Origin: Ctena decussata
Lineage: Eukaryota > Mollusca > Bivalvia > Lucinida > Lucinidae
DNA length: 64,000 bases
Assembly (NCBI GenBank): GCA_963989385.1
Contig: OZ022511.1
Span: 26,158,503 to 26,222,502, forward strand
Direction of reading: 5' to 3'
The translations under genes were made by a program, and so were the position numbers. The notes beneath the pieces were generated by a model, which saw nothing but the letters and a program-made list of their open reading frames with translations, was not told the DNA's origin and searched no databases. This document shows positions 19,321 to 30,926 of the stretch, in pieces. The number at the start of each line of letters is the position of its first letter. Positions within the stretch are counted from its first letter, which is position 1.

Positions 19321-20644
19321 TTTAAGAATAGATCCCATTTTGAAGTTACATCAACCAGAGAATCAAACCGGAATTCATGAAAGTTAATATAACAATACTT
19401 TTGGAAAAGAGGCAGGGGGTGTTCATAAGAGCAAGGGCATTTATTTGGATTAAAACCATATTTATTTCTTTCAGAAAAACTTTATTTTGCAGCTGAAGGA
19501 GTGTCTGTAGTTCTGCTTTTTCGCTGTTGTTATGCTAATTTTCTTGTTTTTTTTTAAACGTTTGTAATTTTCATTGAAGTTGTGTTCAAATTTTGTTCAG
19601 TTTTGAGCCTCCCATCTTTACTGCAATGATTACTACAATACAAGCCAAGAGAAAACAGCAGAAAGCACAACAAGTCATATAACATATCTGTGATAATAGT
19701 AACTTATGTCATCTTAACTAAAGCAAATTTGACAGTTCTGAATACGGGATCCTGAGAACAGATGTAAGATGTCGAGGCCGTAGCCCATTCTCATTCATAA
19801 TATAAAAGCTATAATAATGTACTTACAAATTTATTCGTGTTTTGCTAATGTTTAAATGTTAACTACTGTTTGTAGAATATTTTCACTTCTACTTTTAAAG
19901 CAGTTATTTTAGTTTTGACTAGTTCCGCAATGATGACCCTAGGTCTTCACAGACAATTTATGAACATCAAGTATTTGTGACAACAAATTCAACTTAATAG
20001 CAATAATCTAAGTAAATCTGATCAAAACTAGAACTAGATTTACTATTTAAAACTAACCATTTGGTTAAATATAGTGTCCTAAGCAGATTATTGGACACAT
20101 TTCAGAAGATGTTAAAACTGTCGTGTCCGTAGCCCTTGATAGCAAAGGCATAGAAATATTAAGGAATCTTACCAAACACAGTTCCTCGTTGAAAAGCATA
20201 ATGCAAACACAATTTGATTCATTGAGGCTCTCTTTGAAAGTTTTAAAGTTCAGAATTTCTGCTGAGTTTGGTATATACAGAATTTGAAAAAGGAATGAGA
20301 TTTATTTCTTAAAAGGTCCTATTTATCATTCTTCACCAGTACATTATACACCTCTGGAAAACATCCAATGACTCCGAAATTACATCTGGGCCGGTGAACT
20401 TGTGTTAAGAATTAGAAATCTCCATTATCAGATAAAATGCATCATGTTTTATGCACGTTATATGTTATATCTGTCGTGTCCGTAGGCCCAACAGACAGGG
20501 GTAACAAGAGGACATTATGATTTTGAAACGCCTAAAAGATTAATGAAAATTTTTGCGTTTTTGTATGACCGAGATGTCACAGATTATGTTTTTGATATCA
20601 AAACATGTCCACATTAAAATATTTTTTTGTCAAAAGTGAAACCC
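19321..20644. other. Non-coding stretch with dispersed 17-nt motif
   Basis: No ORF of note. Variants of TGTCGTGTCCGTAGCCC occur at 19770-19786, 20119-20135 and 20472-20489. Three further copies are at 16547, 16710 and 17071-17087 (minus). All lie between the 30-bp inverted repeats. Confidence 0.7.
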
Positions 20645-20674
20645 AAATGCACACCCTGATTGTGTTTTAGCCGT
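20645..20674 (-). repeat. 30-bp perfect inverted repeat, right member
   Basis: Exact reverse complement of 15972-16001. The outer flank continues as an 18-bp palindrome at 20671-20688 (CCGTAAGT-AA-ACTTACGG). The pair could be the ends of a 4.7-kb DNA transposon into which the LINE inserted. Confidence 0.8.
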
Positions 20675-20688
20675 AAGTAAACTTACGG

Positions 20689-21920
20689 AGAAGAAATGTA
20701 ACGTTTATTTATTTTTATAGTGCTGTTTAAAAATGTAGACACATTGCTCCAGATAAGGTAGCGTTTTAATATAGATCTACTTTTGCATTTCATAAGCAGC
20801 AATACACAATTATGTACAATTAATTACAAGTATACCAACACACAAAATAAATCATGAGTATGCAATTAAAAAACAAGTACCTGTTTATCATGTCAAAAAT
20901 CAACTAGAAAATGTGTTTATGAAACACTAAGTATGCAGGGATTTCGCTAAGGACTGAATGACTGGTGGTCCACAGGACCAACTTACCCACAATTTAAGTC
21001 GTCCTTCCTATGTTTCGGCTATTCTTTCTTATGACGTGTTTTCATTTAATTTCAAAATCACTTGGTCTGCAGGGCCAGCTACCAAAGACATCAACTGGTC
21101 ATGCCCAAAAATCAGTGGTCCAGGACCAACTGAATAATAGTTAATAAAACCCCTGGTATTGCCCCAACCATAGGCTTGCCTCTAAAGAAGTCTTATCCTA
21201 TAATGTTTACCTTTGTATTGTATCATACGTTTCAATCCACTAAGTCAAAAAAAAGGGCTTAACTCGGTCGAAAATTTACGATTTTTTTTCAAAAGTTTAT
21301 CAGTGGGGATGCAGTAGAATAAAATTTCAGAGCAACATCTATCATCATACCAAATACCAGAGGACCATTGGTCCTGTAGCTCACCTGAGTCATTCATACT
21401 CAGTACTCAGGGCTAAGTACCTCTAAGGCAAATTGTACAATATGACAGAATTTTGAAGTCTACCTCTTGAGAACATTTGTGTAAAACTTTTGTCAAAAAT
21501 ATATACTGTTACACAGAAATAAATGCTAATTTACATTTTCCCATTATAAGTATAATTAAACTTTAAGTTGCCATAGCCACAAACCACATCGGCAACAATA
21601 ATAAAAAATATAGTATTGAACAGAGGCTATTACTAAGATCCTATCACTAAAGTTTCAGCTTTATCTGCCAATATGTTTCCGAGTAGATAATTTTGAGTAT
21701 GTTTTCTATTTGTAACCATTTGGTTACCATAGCAACGAGCCAAATTGTGCTTTTTTCGTAACTTTCATGCAGATGCTAGAGGACTACTCCAGGAATAATT
21801 CTGTAAAAGTTCTGTCAAAATATCTTAAGCCATATAGCAATAAATTAAGCATTAAGGTTTTTTTTCATATGTTATAATGGTAACATTTGGTCGTCATGAG
21901 TTTGATTTGCCTTCACTAGA
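20689..21920. other. Dispersed non-coding repeats
   Basis: Contains phrases of bivalve-type interspersed repeats ('ggaccattggtcctgtagctcacctgag', 'gtaaccatttggttaccatagcaac') but no boundaries or ORF that I can define. Confidence 0.4.
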
Positions 21921-22270
21921 TGACGTCATATGGTATAACATCATTGGCGTCATGATGTCATATCAAATGTTATGATCCCAAATGTGTTAGAAACGCTTAT
22001 TAAGTTATTATATTCTATGGCAAATGATAATACGCTTAGATTAAAGACATGAATTAATACATATGCGAGTTAAATTTTTGGTAAATCAATTTAATGTAGA
22101 TAGGTTATTGTCTAGATTATTCATGTTTTATGTGGGGTATGTCATGGCAATACCTGTTGACGTCAGTATACTTCTTGACAATGTTTGACGTCAGATCCTT
22201 CGACGCACATGCGTGGTAGGATCTACGTTTCTTCATTGGCGGATTTGGTGGCGCACTACCATTGACGTAA
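21921..22270. promoter_or_regulatory. Cluster of CRE-type TGACGTCA palindromes
   Basis: Perfect TGACGTCA sites are at 21921-21928, 22158-22165 and 22186-22193, with a TGACGTAA at 22263-22270. A fourth perfect site is at 23350-23357. TGACGTCA is the CREB/ATF consensus. The density is far above the one expected per 64 kb by chance. They precede the candidate exon at 22379. Confidence 0.45.
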
Positions 22271-22378
22271 GAGTGTTTTGGTACGGTGTAAAATAGTTCC
22301 TAAGAAACATGAAAGAGCCTGATTTGAGTGTATGGCATGTGAGAGTTATAAGATATATGAATGTTCTGTCTGTTTCAG

Positions 22379-22649
22379 GTGGAGCTGAAGCTCAGGGACT
22401 ACAATCCATGATGTTTGAACCTAATAAAAGTGGACTTATTTTGTATGCCAGAACGAGGCAACAACCTAGGGGTTTCCCAAGACTGGCAGCCTTGAACGCA
22501 CACCAAATGACCCCTGACCTCAAATGTTTACATGTCGTGCAGAAAGATGGTGGTGAAGACCTGGTCAAAGCACCCAGGATCAGTTCGAGTTTGCTTGCCC
22601 TAAAGACTGAGACAGAAGGCGACGATGGATTCGGGATATGTTCCATTTT
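22379..22649 (+). CDS. Candidate internal exon, unknown protein
   Basis: TCTGTTTCAG precedes 22379 and GTAAGTAT follows 22649, a good acceptor and a strong donor. The 271 nt between are open in one frame (AEAQGLQSMMFEPNKSG, then LVKAPRISSSLLALKTET). I recognise no domain. Another acceptor-like TTTTCCTTTAG lies at 23322, followed by about 59 open codons to 23501, but its phase does not match this donor directly. It could be part of a host gene, a transposon gene or chance. The region is richer in CpG than its surroundings. Confidence 0.3.
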
Positions 22650-22947
22650 GTAAGTATCTTAAGTTATTGGAATTAACACTGAAGTCTATGGTGCATTTTA
22701 ATGGTAGTACGTAACCTACTGGTAAGCACAATTTTGGATTTACATCGTGAGCGCGAGTTGTGTCTAGTGACACGGCTGGCGTGTGCACGTTATGCTCGAC
22801 ATTCGCCGAGGGCGTTGTATGGTATTTCCAAGACAGACCCAAGTCTTACGTATTGTTATTATGTAGTTATAATGTATTAAGTGTAAGTTCGTTATTTTTA
22901 GGCACTTCAAGTCCGGCAGTCAGCTGTTTGGGCTAGAGCCACGTCTC

Positions 22948-22976
22948 ACCTGGAGATTCAATATACATCTCCAGGT
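22948..22976. other. 10-bp stem hairpin
   Basis: ACCTGGAGAT (22948-22957) and ATCTCCAGGT (22967-22976) are perfect inverted repeats with a 9-nt loop. Confidence 0.8.
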
Positions 22977-23131
22977 TAATACCAACCCGAGTAGAGGCAG
23001 TTACAACGCCGCTTGTGCATGTTTTTCTAGCCGAGGCGGGAAGCACAGAATATAGGCGAAGTCTATATAATTACTGCGGAGGTGAAAGTAGGACAGTGTT
23101 CGTCCACTAAAGTGGTTGTTATTATATATAG

Positions 23132-23249
23132 ACTGGTCCCTGGTACGATCCAGGGAGCGACCAGTATAAAAGCGTGCGCGAATGATATAAGTTGGTGTTC
23201 TTCATATTATATGGACTGGCCCATGGTGTGATCCAGGAAGTTGACCAGT
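23132..23249. repeat. Duplicated ACTGG...CCAGT hairpin unit
   Basis: Two imperfect copies about 83 bp apart (23132-23165 and 23215-23249) each form a hairpin with ACTGG/CCAGT at the base and a gat-centred loop. The arms differ between copies. Both are preceded by a TATTATAT run. Confidence 0.65.
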
Positions 23250-23363
23250 TGATGTCAACCAACATAAGGCCTTGTTTTTTATGAGCTCAATTAATGTTTT
23301 CGTTCTTTGTGTTTTCCTTTAGTTCATGGCGCTGAGCCGAGTACGGTGTTGACGTCAGACGGT

Positions 23364-23394
23364 AATCTATTTGCGTATTGTACGCAAATAGATT
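23364..23394. other. 14-bp perfect hairpin
   Basis: AATCTATTTGCGTA and TACGCAAATAGATT with a TTG loop. It lies just after the CRE-type site at 23350. Confidence 0.85.
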
Positions 23395-23777
23395 TGAAAC
23401 AAACACCTTACTTGGGCCAGCGACATGAACTGATATGTGTTGTATATTATTGTAATTGCGATAGTTTTGAATTGTATTGTCTGTATATAGAATTTACATA
23501 ACTATATATATAAACCCAAAAAATTCTAACGTTGTTAGAGTTTCTTTGTTAATGTAATACGCTGGTCGATAACCCTTTAACCGGAAGTCACCCTCCGCCG
23601 TCCTGGCGATGCATAAGGCTCTATACCCGTGTCAACTGTGTGTGTAAAACCTTCTGCGTAACAATGACTAGGACCCACCACAAACGCAGGCGTTAAATTT
23701 ACTTGAGAACGTTTCCTCTGATCGACATGTTTTTAAGACCATTCATTGTAAATTGTCCTACTAATACATCAATAATA

Positions 23778-23829
23778 TTTTTTTTTTTTTTTTTTTTTTT
23801 TTTGTTTTTTTTTTTTGGGGGGGGGGGGG
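23778..23829. repeat. T-run joined to G-run
   Basis: T26-G-T12 followed directly by G13. This is low-complexity DNA whose true length is uncertain because such runs are hard to sequence. From 23830 to 24800 there is only C-rich (about 24000-24110) and non-coding sequence. Confidence 0.8.
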
Positions 23830-24832
23830 AGATCGACCCTAGTATTTTCTTCTTTGTAAGCGTTTTCAAATCTTAAATGTGAAAGAATAGAATTAATTTG
23901 AATGTGTAGGTGTAATGAGGGGTCTTAAACATTATTATTTTTTTGAATTAAGACAAATGTTTTTTATTTGTCTTGATTTAAAAAAAGAAATTATGCAAGG
24001 CTCCCCCCTATCCCCCAGACACTACACCCCCTCCCCTCCCAGTAGATCACCAATAAAATCCCCCCCACCAACACACAGGCATACCCTCCTGAATGTACCC
24101 GGCCCCCGACCTAATAATAAATGACTCGTCCCTAATACTTGCATACGGCAAAAGGGTCAATGAAACATATCAAACAAAGTCAATTGTTTGTTTATTAGAT
24201 CTACAGGTAAATATATCAAACTGGCCAACAACTGAACATGTTTCGTATTCAAATCCTATATTTAAACGAGCTATTAATAGTATATAGTTGAGCTAGACCA
24301 GTTCCTTGCACATTTTCCGTTTCGTATGACTGACTACAGTAGTCTATTTAGTCGCCTGGGAACGAGGCAATAGTTGAGCATGCGCATTGCCAGATCATGC
24401 GCGGCCTGTTGTCTTTTTGTCGTTTTTACAGGTGCCCGGCTTCCAATATATTTGCTGGACCAAAAAAGTGAAGGATCAAACATTTGTGTGAAATTTTTAT
24501 ATCGAAAAAAATAATTTTCCAAAAATCATCTTCTTCTGTTGAATACAACTGTCAAGGCTGCACAAGACTGCATGACACATATTGGAATCTGATCACGTGA
24601 CACACCAGCAGAACTCAACAAACACGCATACCCCTAAAATCAAAGTGAAAATTAGCATTACCACAAAACTGAATGTCCACTTTTTTCACCTTTATCCATG
24701 CAAAATGAGTTTCAGTTCTCAGTGTGACTTCTGAGAGCCTGAATAACTGCATGATAGCTACACGGTTTGCTTGTGGTAAATCCCCATAGGCCCATTTAGG
24801 GACTCGTTTGGCATTTTCATGAAAGGTCTGAA

Positions 24833-25452
24833 TTAGCTCTCCATGAGTTTCAGTAAGCCTCTGGTGATTAGAAATGGCGGTGTAGATAACATGTCTAAAG
24901 CATGTTCAATCGGATTTAAAACTTCTGATGGAATTGACATGTCAGTGAGGACGATTGTTTCTGTCGGAAGGTTCTGGTCCACCACATTTGCCCTGTGATC
25001 CGATGGTGCCATCGCCATAAACTTCAGATAATGGTCTCGTAATTGGACAAAACATGTCAATCTTAAATCAAACACCAATCAGAGCGCCTCTGTCTGGCAT
25101 GTGCAAGTCCACGCAGCTGCCAATCCAGATGCCGGCCCATACCGTCGCCCACCCTTCTCATGACATTTCATTCCACATGAAGATTTGAGTTATAGTCTAC
25201 ACGACGTGAGCCTGGCAGGCATCACAGCCTTCTCCTATCATCGTGGATATCTACACACAATCTGGACTCATCTGAGAAAAGAACATGGGTCCAATGAACC
25301 AGTTGCGAATTTGCGTCACCTGTTGCCCATTGTAACCTCGCTTTTCTATTGAATCGCGTCATTACCGGCATGGAATCGCACAATTTAGCTGTATAAAGTC
25401 TGTTTGTAACCGTTTTGCTTAAATCGGCCGATTGAAACATTTTAATGGACAA
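24833..25452 (-). pseudogene. Tc1/mariner-type transposase fragment
   Basis: Minus-strand frames at 25452-25222 and 25078-24833 carry pieces of a Tc1-like transposase. These are RKARLQWATGD, then THVLFSDESRLCVD with the second catalytic Asp region, and near the end LNPIEHALDML, the block that contains the last acidic residue. Stops and frame changes separate the pieces and about 140 nt between them is decayed. The N-terminal HTH region is not recognisable. It is an old dead copy of a cut-and-paste transposon. Confidence 0.8.
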
Positions 25453-25663
25453 AAATGCGCATCCTAACAGTGTTATTGTGATGAACCAGTATCTTGAGAC
25501 AGAGACAATCGTCCATTTGAACAGGTCAAGTCGATCACAAGTTTGAGATCAGATTGAAAATACTTTACAAATGTTGCAACACACCAATTCAATTCATCAC
25601 AGGCTTCAAAACCTCCTGGAGCGCTAATTTAGGCCCTTCATGAAAAATGGCGATTCCGGGACA

Positions 25664-25740
25664 ACTCGGCCCATATCAAACTCGGCCCATAACAATCTCG
25701 GCCCATTACAAACTCGGCTCATCGCAAACTCGTTCCATGG
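25664..25740 (+). repeat. 16-bp tandem repeat, ~4.5 copies
   Basis: Units ACTCGGCCCATAWCAA start at 25664, 25680, 25696, 25712 and 25728, degenerating rightward. Single related copies lie near 25898 (+) and 26406-26450 (minus), so the motif is spread over about 800 bp. Confidence 0.85.
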
Positions 25741-26255
25741 GTATAGAACGGTATCGTGTCGCAGCTTTTACAAAGAAATTCTTCCTTTGAAAAGGCATGT
25801 CAGACAATAACAAGATAAATGAAGTGTATAACAATTTCTAGGTGTAGAAAACAGTGTTGAGCATGATACTTGTCTAAGTATAGCAAATAAGAAAGTCTGT
25901 CCATAACAAACTCGGCTCATATGTACAATGTATAAACAAACACGCAGTGGGAGGGGAGGGGGGGGGGGTTATATTCAATATACTTGCTATTGGTTGCTAA
26001 GCAATAACTATAATATCTTGATGGTAGATAAAATTAAAACAAGATTCATATGTTTTCATTTATGTAATGCTGACTGCATACAAATTTCCTAAAATCATTT
26101 TTCCAAGGTCTAATACCAAAGACATGTATAGGAAACAATCTTATGGGAACAAATAAATGTTCTTTAACTTCAAGCCAAAAATTTTGTTGTTTCTGAGACG
26201 AGTATCGGGATGACGGATTTGGAAATTTGACTTGACTCGGTCCCTTCCCCCACCG

Positions 26256-26289
26256 CCCCCCCCCCCCCCCCCCCCCACACACACACACA
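26256..26289. repeat. C21 run followed by an AC microsatellite
   Basis: C21 at 26256-26276, then (AC)n. The flanks are low complexity. From 26290 to 27704 I see no gene or definable element. Confidence 0.85.
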
Positions 26290-28112
26290 GACACCCACAC
26301 TAACAACTTTGGAATTTGCTCTCTACTAAAAGTGTCAGCCTCCAAGAGTCCCTGTTAATATTTATGCACACATTTTAGTGATATGTAACTGCAAGACCAA
26401 GTTTGGTATAGGACGAGTTTGTATACATGTCATGAGCCGACTTTGTTACACTCTATCGTTTTGGGTAGCCTCTGGAGAATTTATTGTTCATGATTTAAGC
26501 TTCAGTCAAATGTTTGATCCCTAACTTATTTTGTCCAGTATATTAAAACTACATGAAACCGGACACCTGTGGTCGTTTTCCCTCTCCCGTATGCGAGGAG
26601 AAGGTGAAGTTACCGAGATTTGGTCGGAACAATGTTCTGAACAGTAAGTGGAGGAACAAAAAACAAATCGTTGGATTGATTTGAAAGGTTGGTTGGCTGT
26701 TTATTATTTGAGCCGTACTCTAGCGTTATTACACCGACAACGTAGAGCACCGGGATATATAGATACATGTGTCTATATGTATATATACGTATATATTCCT
26801 ATATTGTTTCATTTTCTCTACCAAATTATCTTAAAATGTGTTTTATGAGATTGTAAGTCGATGTATTTGGAGATGTAAACATTCTATTTTCATTAATCCC
26901 AGTCCGCCATTAAGCAAAGTTGCGAGAGTTCTCTCGCTAGTTTGGATTACCTCCCCTCACACGCCAGCGTGTACGAGGATGTAGGTTATGCAGTGCACAA
27001 CTATTCTCTCGCCAGTGTTCACTATGACGTAGTTCTATTTTTAAATATAAAAAATTACAGACAACGGTACGGAAAGTGCCGACTTAGGTTGCAGTGACTC
27101 AACTCAATTCAATTTTATTCGCAAATTAAAATAACATCATGAAATGCTCCCATAAGTGCACTATTTTGTGGATTCACATTGTCAATTGCGAAACCAAGAC
27201 AAATATAGTATGTAAAATTACTCTTTTCCCATGAGAATAATAGCAACCAAACAACGAGAGTTGGTTGCTTTACGATATAGGCGTATTTCTGTTCTATTCT
27301 ATTCTGTCCCGTACCACTAAGGCTTCGAAATTTTTGTGTCACTGAATTTCCGGTCGGCGTTTTTCTTTCTAAGGAGAAACGAGACGCTGGCATTTTTATT
27401 GGACTTAAAAAAGAATCTTCACTGAAAGTAAAATTTATTGGTCAAGCTTTATTATTTTGATTGTCCTTTTGAAGAAACAGTGTCTGCTATTTTTTGGTTT
27501 TCTTCTTTAGAAACTGATATTTTGCTACTTAAATTATTTCAACCAATCCACAATGCCGATCGACTCAGTCTGATGGAAAATTGTCAAAATTTATTTTGAC
27601 TTACCTGTGTAATAGTAGCAATGTTTTCGCTCAGTTCTACATATATTAAAATTATAGAAATATCAAAAATAATCCAAACAGAAAACAATAAATTATCAGT
27701 TAATATTTGGTAAATATAGTTACCTCCCTTACTTGATTACGGAAGCTGTGATAAAATCATGAATGAAAATTTGATTTCAATGATTAGGATTAAATAAAGA
27801 AGAATTCAGCAAAAGGACAGACGGTAAATGGTCTTGTTTACTCTTATCGAAGTTCCGATGCAAATCATGCTAGGCTAGCCTAAATTTCTAAGAGCTCTAA
27901 CGATCATGTCACTGTCAGATTTGACATGCCGATAGGCCTACTCTGAATACTTAAGAATTATTCTTAGAAGAAGAGCTGAATTTATTTTGGCAGTCTCAGT
28001 CTGTCCACAAAATTACTAGTACATTTCCCTCAGCAGAAGTATGATAGCTGTTATGCCCTGGTCATTTGCAAATCCAGCTACCTCATGGCTGGGGGAGGGG
28101 TGGGGGAATTAG

Positions 28113-28583
28113 GGACATAATGGACCAGGGACAAAACGGACCATGGACAAAATTGACCACGCTTGGGACAAAACGGACTATGTTCAGGACAAAACGGACC
28201 ACGTTTAAGGACAAAATGGACCATGTTTGGACCTTCCATTAGCTTGAAAAAGCACTGTTTAATTTTAGTTGGAACAATAATAAAGCAATTTGCGTGCTTA
28301 AAAAGATAAAAATATTACCCCTTTATCAACGTGTTAAATCAATTAGATAGTTGCGACAACCAAAGGTAGTTGAGGTCATGAACAGTAGTCTAATGATTGT
28401 GACCATTTAAGATTGTCTTTGGTAATTATATATTAAACTGGCACCAATTAATGGTCTGGTTTGTTTCCTGGCGTGGTCTGTCTAGTCCTGAAACGTGGTC
28501 CGTTTTGTCCTGAAACGTGGTCCGTTTTATCCTAACCATGGTCCATTTTGTCTGGTCCGTTTTGTCCATGGTCCGTTTTGTCC
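28113..28583. repeat. Inverted array of GGACAAAAYGGACCA
   Basis: Six head-to-tail variants of GGACAAAAYGGACCA on the left (28113-28223) face six reverse-complement variants on the right (28474-28583), with about 250 bp between. The structure can fold back on itself. The right arm has one repeat fewer than in the paralogous block. Confidence 0.85.
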
Positions 28584-28931
28584 GAGTACCGGGTGGGGGA
28601 TACTTTGACTTTTTGCCCTGCATGTTGCCTGGCACTGTGGGGACAAATGTCTGATTAAATCCCCGTTAAAAGCCCCCACCCCATGACTATGTTCAACAGT
28701 TGAGGTCGCTATCATGATATTATCTGATCATTGCCCCAGCTATTTCGACAGCCAATCAAAATCCCCACACATGCACTGCCCAAGGGACCATGCTTCAGGT
28801 AAACCACAGTATATATGTCCCTCTATCCCTGAAGATTCAGGATTGCTACGGCCTTTTTCCAACTGGTTGTTTCAGCCTGATTTCGGGCTGGTTCTTCAGC
28901 CCGATTTTAGTATTTAAAGCCGGTTCATGTT

Positions 28932-28963
28932 AGTCTGAATTTAGGGATAAGTCAATTCAGACT
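28932..28963. other. 10-bp stem hairpin
   Basis: AGTCTGAATT (28932-28941) and AATTCAGACT (28954-28963), perfect, 12-nt loop. It is preserved in the second delta block. Confidence 0.8.
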
Positions 28964-29572
28964 TATTTATGATCTACGGAAATGGGTAAGAATAAGAATC
29001 AGAATTGTTTACTGGTGATATGTCCAAAAACAATCGCTCATGGGGGATAAGAACAGATTAGGCAAAAAAAAAAAAAAATAGGTGTGTTTCCAAACCCGAC
29101 CAATCCTGATTCAGACCCCGACTCTGTTATTTTTATAGACAAAAGAAAAAAAAATTACGATGCTCGAACCCTCAAAAATTTTCGCCCGACCCAAATTGTT
29201 TTATACCGCTTTTTTTATCGCTACGGGCACCTCTTTCAGTTCTTTTTCGGTAGTTTGATGACGGTTCGATTGATTCCTCGGTACGGAGTTACCTTTCTTG
29301 AGACAAATAACCTGCATATTCAGTTATCAAGTCGTCACCTTAAAATTTTCATTTTTACAGCCGAAAAAATCTTATTTCATATGTAAAAATTTGGTAAGTA
29401 GCTGCTTAAGTTTGTGTAACATTTAATGATTGACAACATCAACAATAACATCACATTTTCTTAAGGCAAAATGTTGAGGTTTTCATGCGATAATTGTGGA
29501 ATAGATATAAGCGAGCTCGGAGTTTCGCACTGCGCATGTGCAAACTCAGACTTTGCTCTTGGAGGTCAAAGG

Positions 29573-29585
29573 TCACCGATGCCAA
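29573..29585 (+). promoter_or_regulatory. Perfect DR1 nuclear-receptor-type site
   Basis: AGGTCA-A-AGGTCA, the HNF4/RXR-type direct repeat with 1-nt spacing. A TGCGCATGTGC, close to an NRF1 site, lies about 40 bp upstream. Both are conserved at 59377-59389 in the second block. The function is inferred only from the consensus. Confidence 0.4.
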
Positions 29586-30703
29586 AACAAGGTATACGCA
29601 CAGCGTAGCACAACATATTGACTAATATTTCAATTTTCAAATATTTCCTGTCTATTCTATCTTGCTAAAGTAATGTGACTATCCATTTCTTCTGAATTGA
29701 AAACAATTTTCAGTCATATCAACGATTTTTAATCATGAAAAAGCTGTTTTATATCGACTGACCAGGTAAACGTAATGATGACCTATCTGATGTTTCCACA
29801 CTTGACCCCTGACTTTTGTGCTCCAGGCCAAACGGAAACTCGGAACTCCAAACTCGCTTATTTCCGTCGTATGATGAATTTAAGCATCTTGTGTTTCTGT
29901 ATTACCGTAAATACTGTAAGTTTTGATACGCCTGAAATTATTGTAATTGTCCTAATATTTGAATGGTTTGATTTTAACTGTATGAACACTGCCAGCTGAT
30001 GGATATGGAATGGCAATCAGTGCAGACCCTGATCAAACTGCAATCTGATCTGGGTCTTCACTGTTTGCACAGGTCTGTCTTTCCCAGTTTTTACGTTACT
30101 GAATTTATTTAAACGTTGTGCAAAAGATACAAAATGCTAGGCAAAGTCTTTTCATTTTAGCCTTTTTTCCTCAACTTGTTTGATAAATTTAATAGCGACA
30201 CCGATGGCTGCCCAAAGCTATGATGGTGTCTTCAAACACTAACGCCGATGTTGAATATAGAAATCTGTGTACTGACTAACTAATAAAAATTTCTAAACTG
30301 ACAAATGATAAGATTCTGACGAAAATGAGCAAGGTTTCCGATTGAGTCAGTCGTTTCATGAGACGAATAAAAATGCTTCGCGATGCTGGACGTTGCTATG
30401 TTTTTTGGCTTTTTTTTCACAAATTTAATTGGCAAAATGGCAGACCTGCAGTTCTCGCTAAAAATCAAATCATTTGGTATTCTACAATGGTGATGATGGC
30501 TTGGTGTCCAGTCATGGCGGTTTGCATTCACGGTTGTCATGTTATTAGCATTGTAGCTAAATTGTCTGCCCTTACTATCGTCGAAAGTCATTCACAGAAG
30601 CAAAGTCGATTCCTACTGCGTTTCATTCGGTATCTGAGTCTTCTTTGTATGTTTTATAAGAGATTTAATGAAGTCTTAAAAGGTAATTTAATGAGTAGAT
30701 TAT

Positions 30704-30926
30704 CCCTTTGTTCAATTTGGTTTATATGTCCAAAGTTTTATTATATACCACCCCAACCCATGCCCGTGTCGTGTATTGTGTTTAAAGTTTAATGTCATAA
30801 GGTGGTGGCGCTGGCCGTATTTATACCTGAGCCCCTGCTCACTTGCTCTAGTTTTGCAAAGCCAGCATTAATTACTTAATTTTGTCTACGATTTCTTTGT
30901 CAAGTTATATTGTTGATTCTATTTTA
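30704..30926 (+). repeat. Gamma-derived linker
   Basis: Matches the start of the gamma segment (35690-35860, 'caatttggtttatatgtcc', 'ccccaacccatgcccgtg') and then a short unique part before the first alpha. The same linker is at 62006-62246. Confidence 0.8.

Larger units (their letters stand above)
27705..30703 (+). repeat. Delta block, copy 1 (~3-kb segmental duplication)
   Basis: Nearly the whole block recurs at 57498-60524 with scattered substitutions and small indels. Junctions are sharp: both copies start at ATTTGGTAAATATAG and end at GAGTAGATTAT, with unrelated flanks. It contains an inverted array of a 15-nt word, a 10-bp hairpin and a DR1-type nuclear-receptor site. Short ORFs on both strands near 30280-30790 are present in both copies but resemble nothing known to me, so I do not call them genes. 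Confidence 0.9.

Noticed and set aside
30280..30591. Conserved ORF pair on both strands in the delta block
   Set aside because: The ORF ends differ between copies and no domain is recognised; conservation follows from the segmental duplication.
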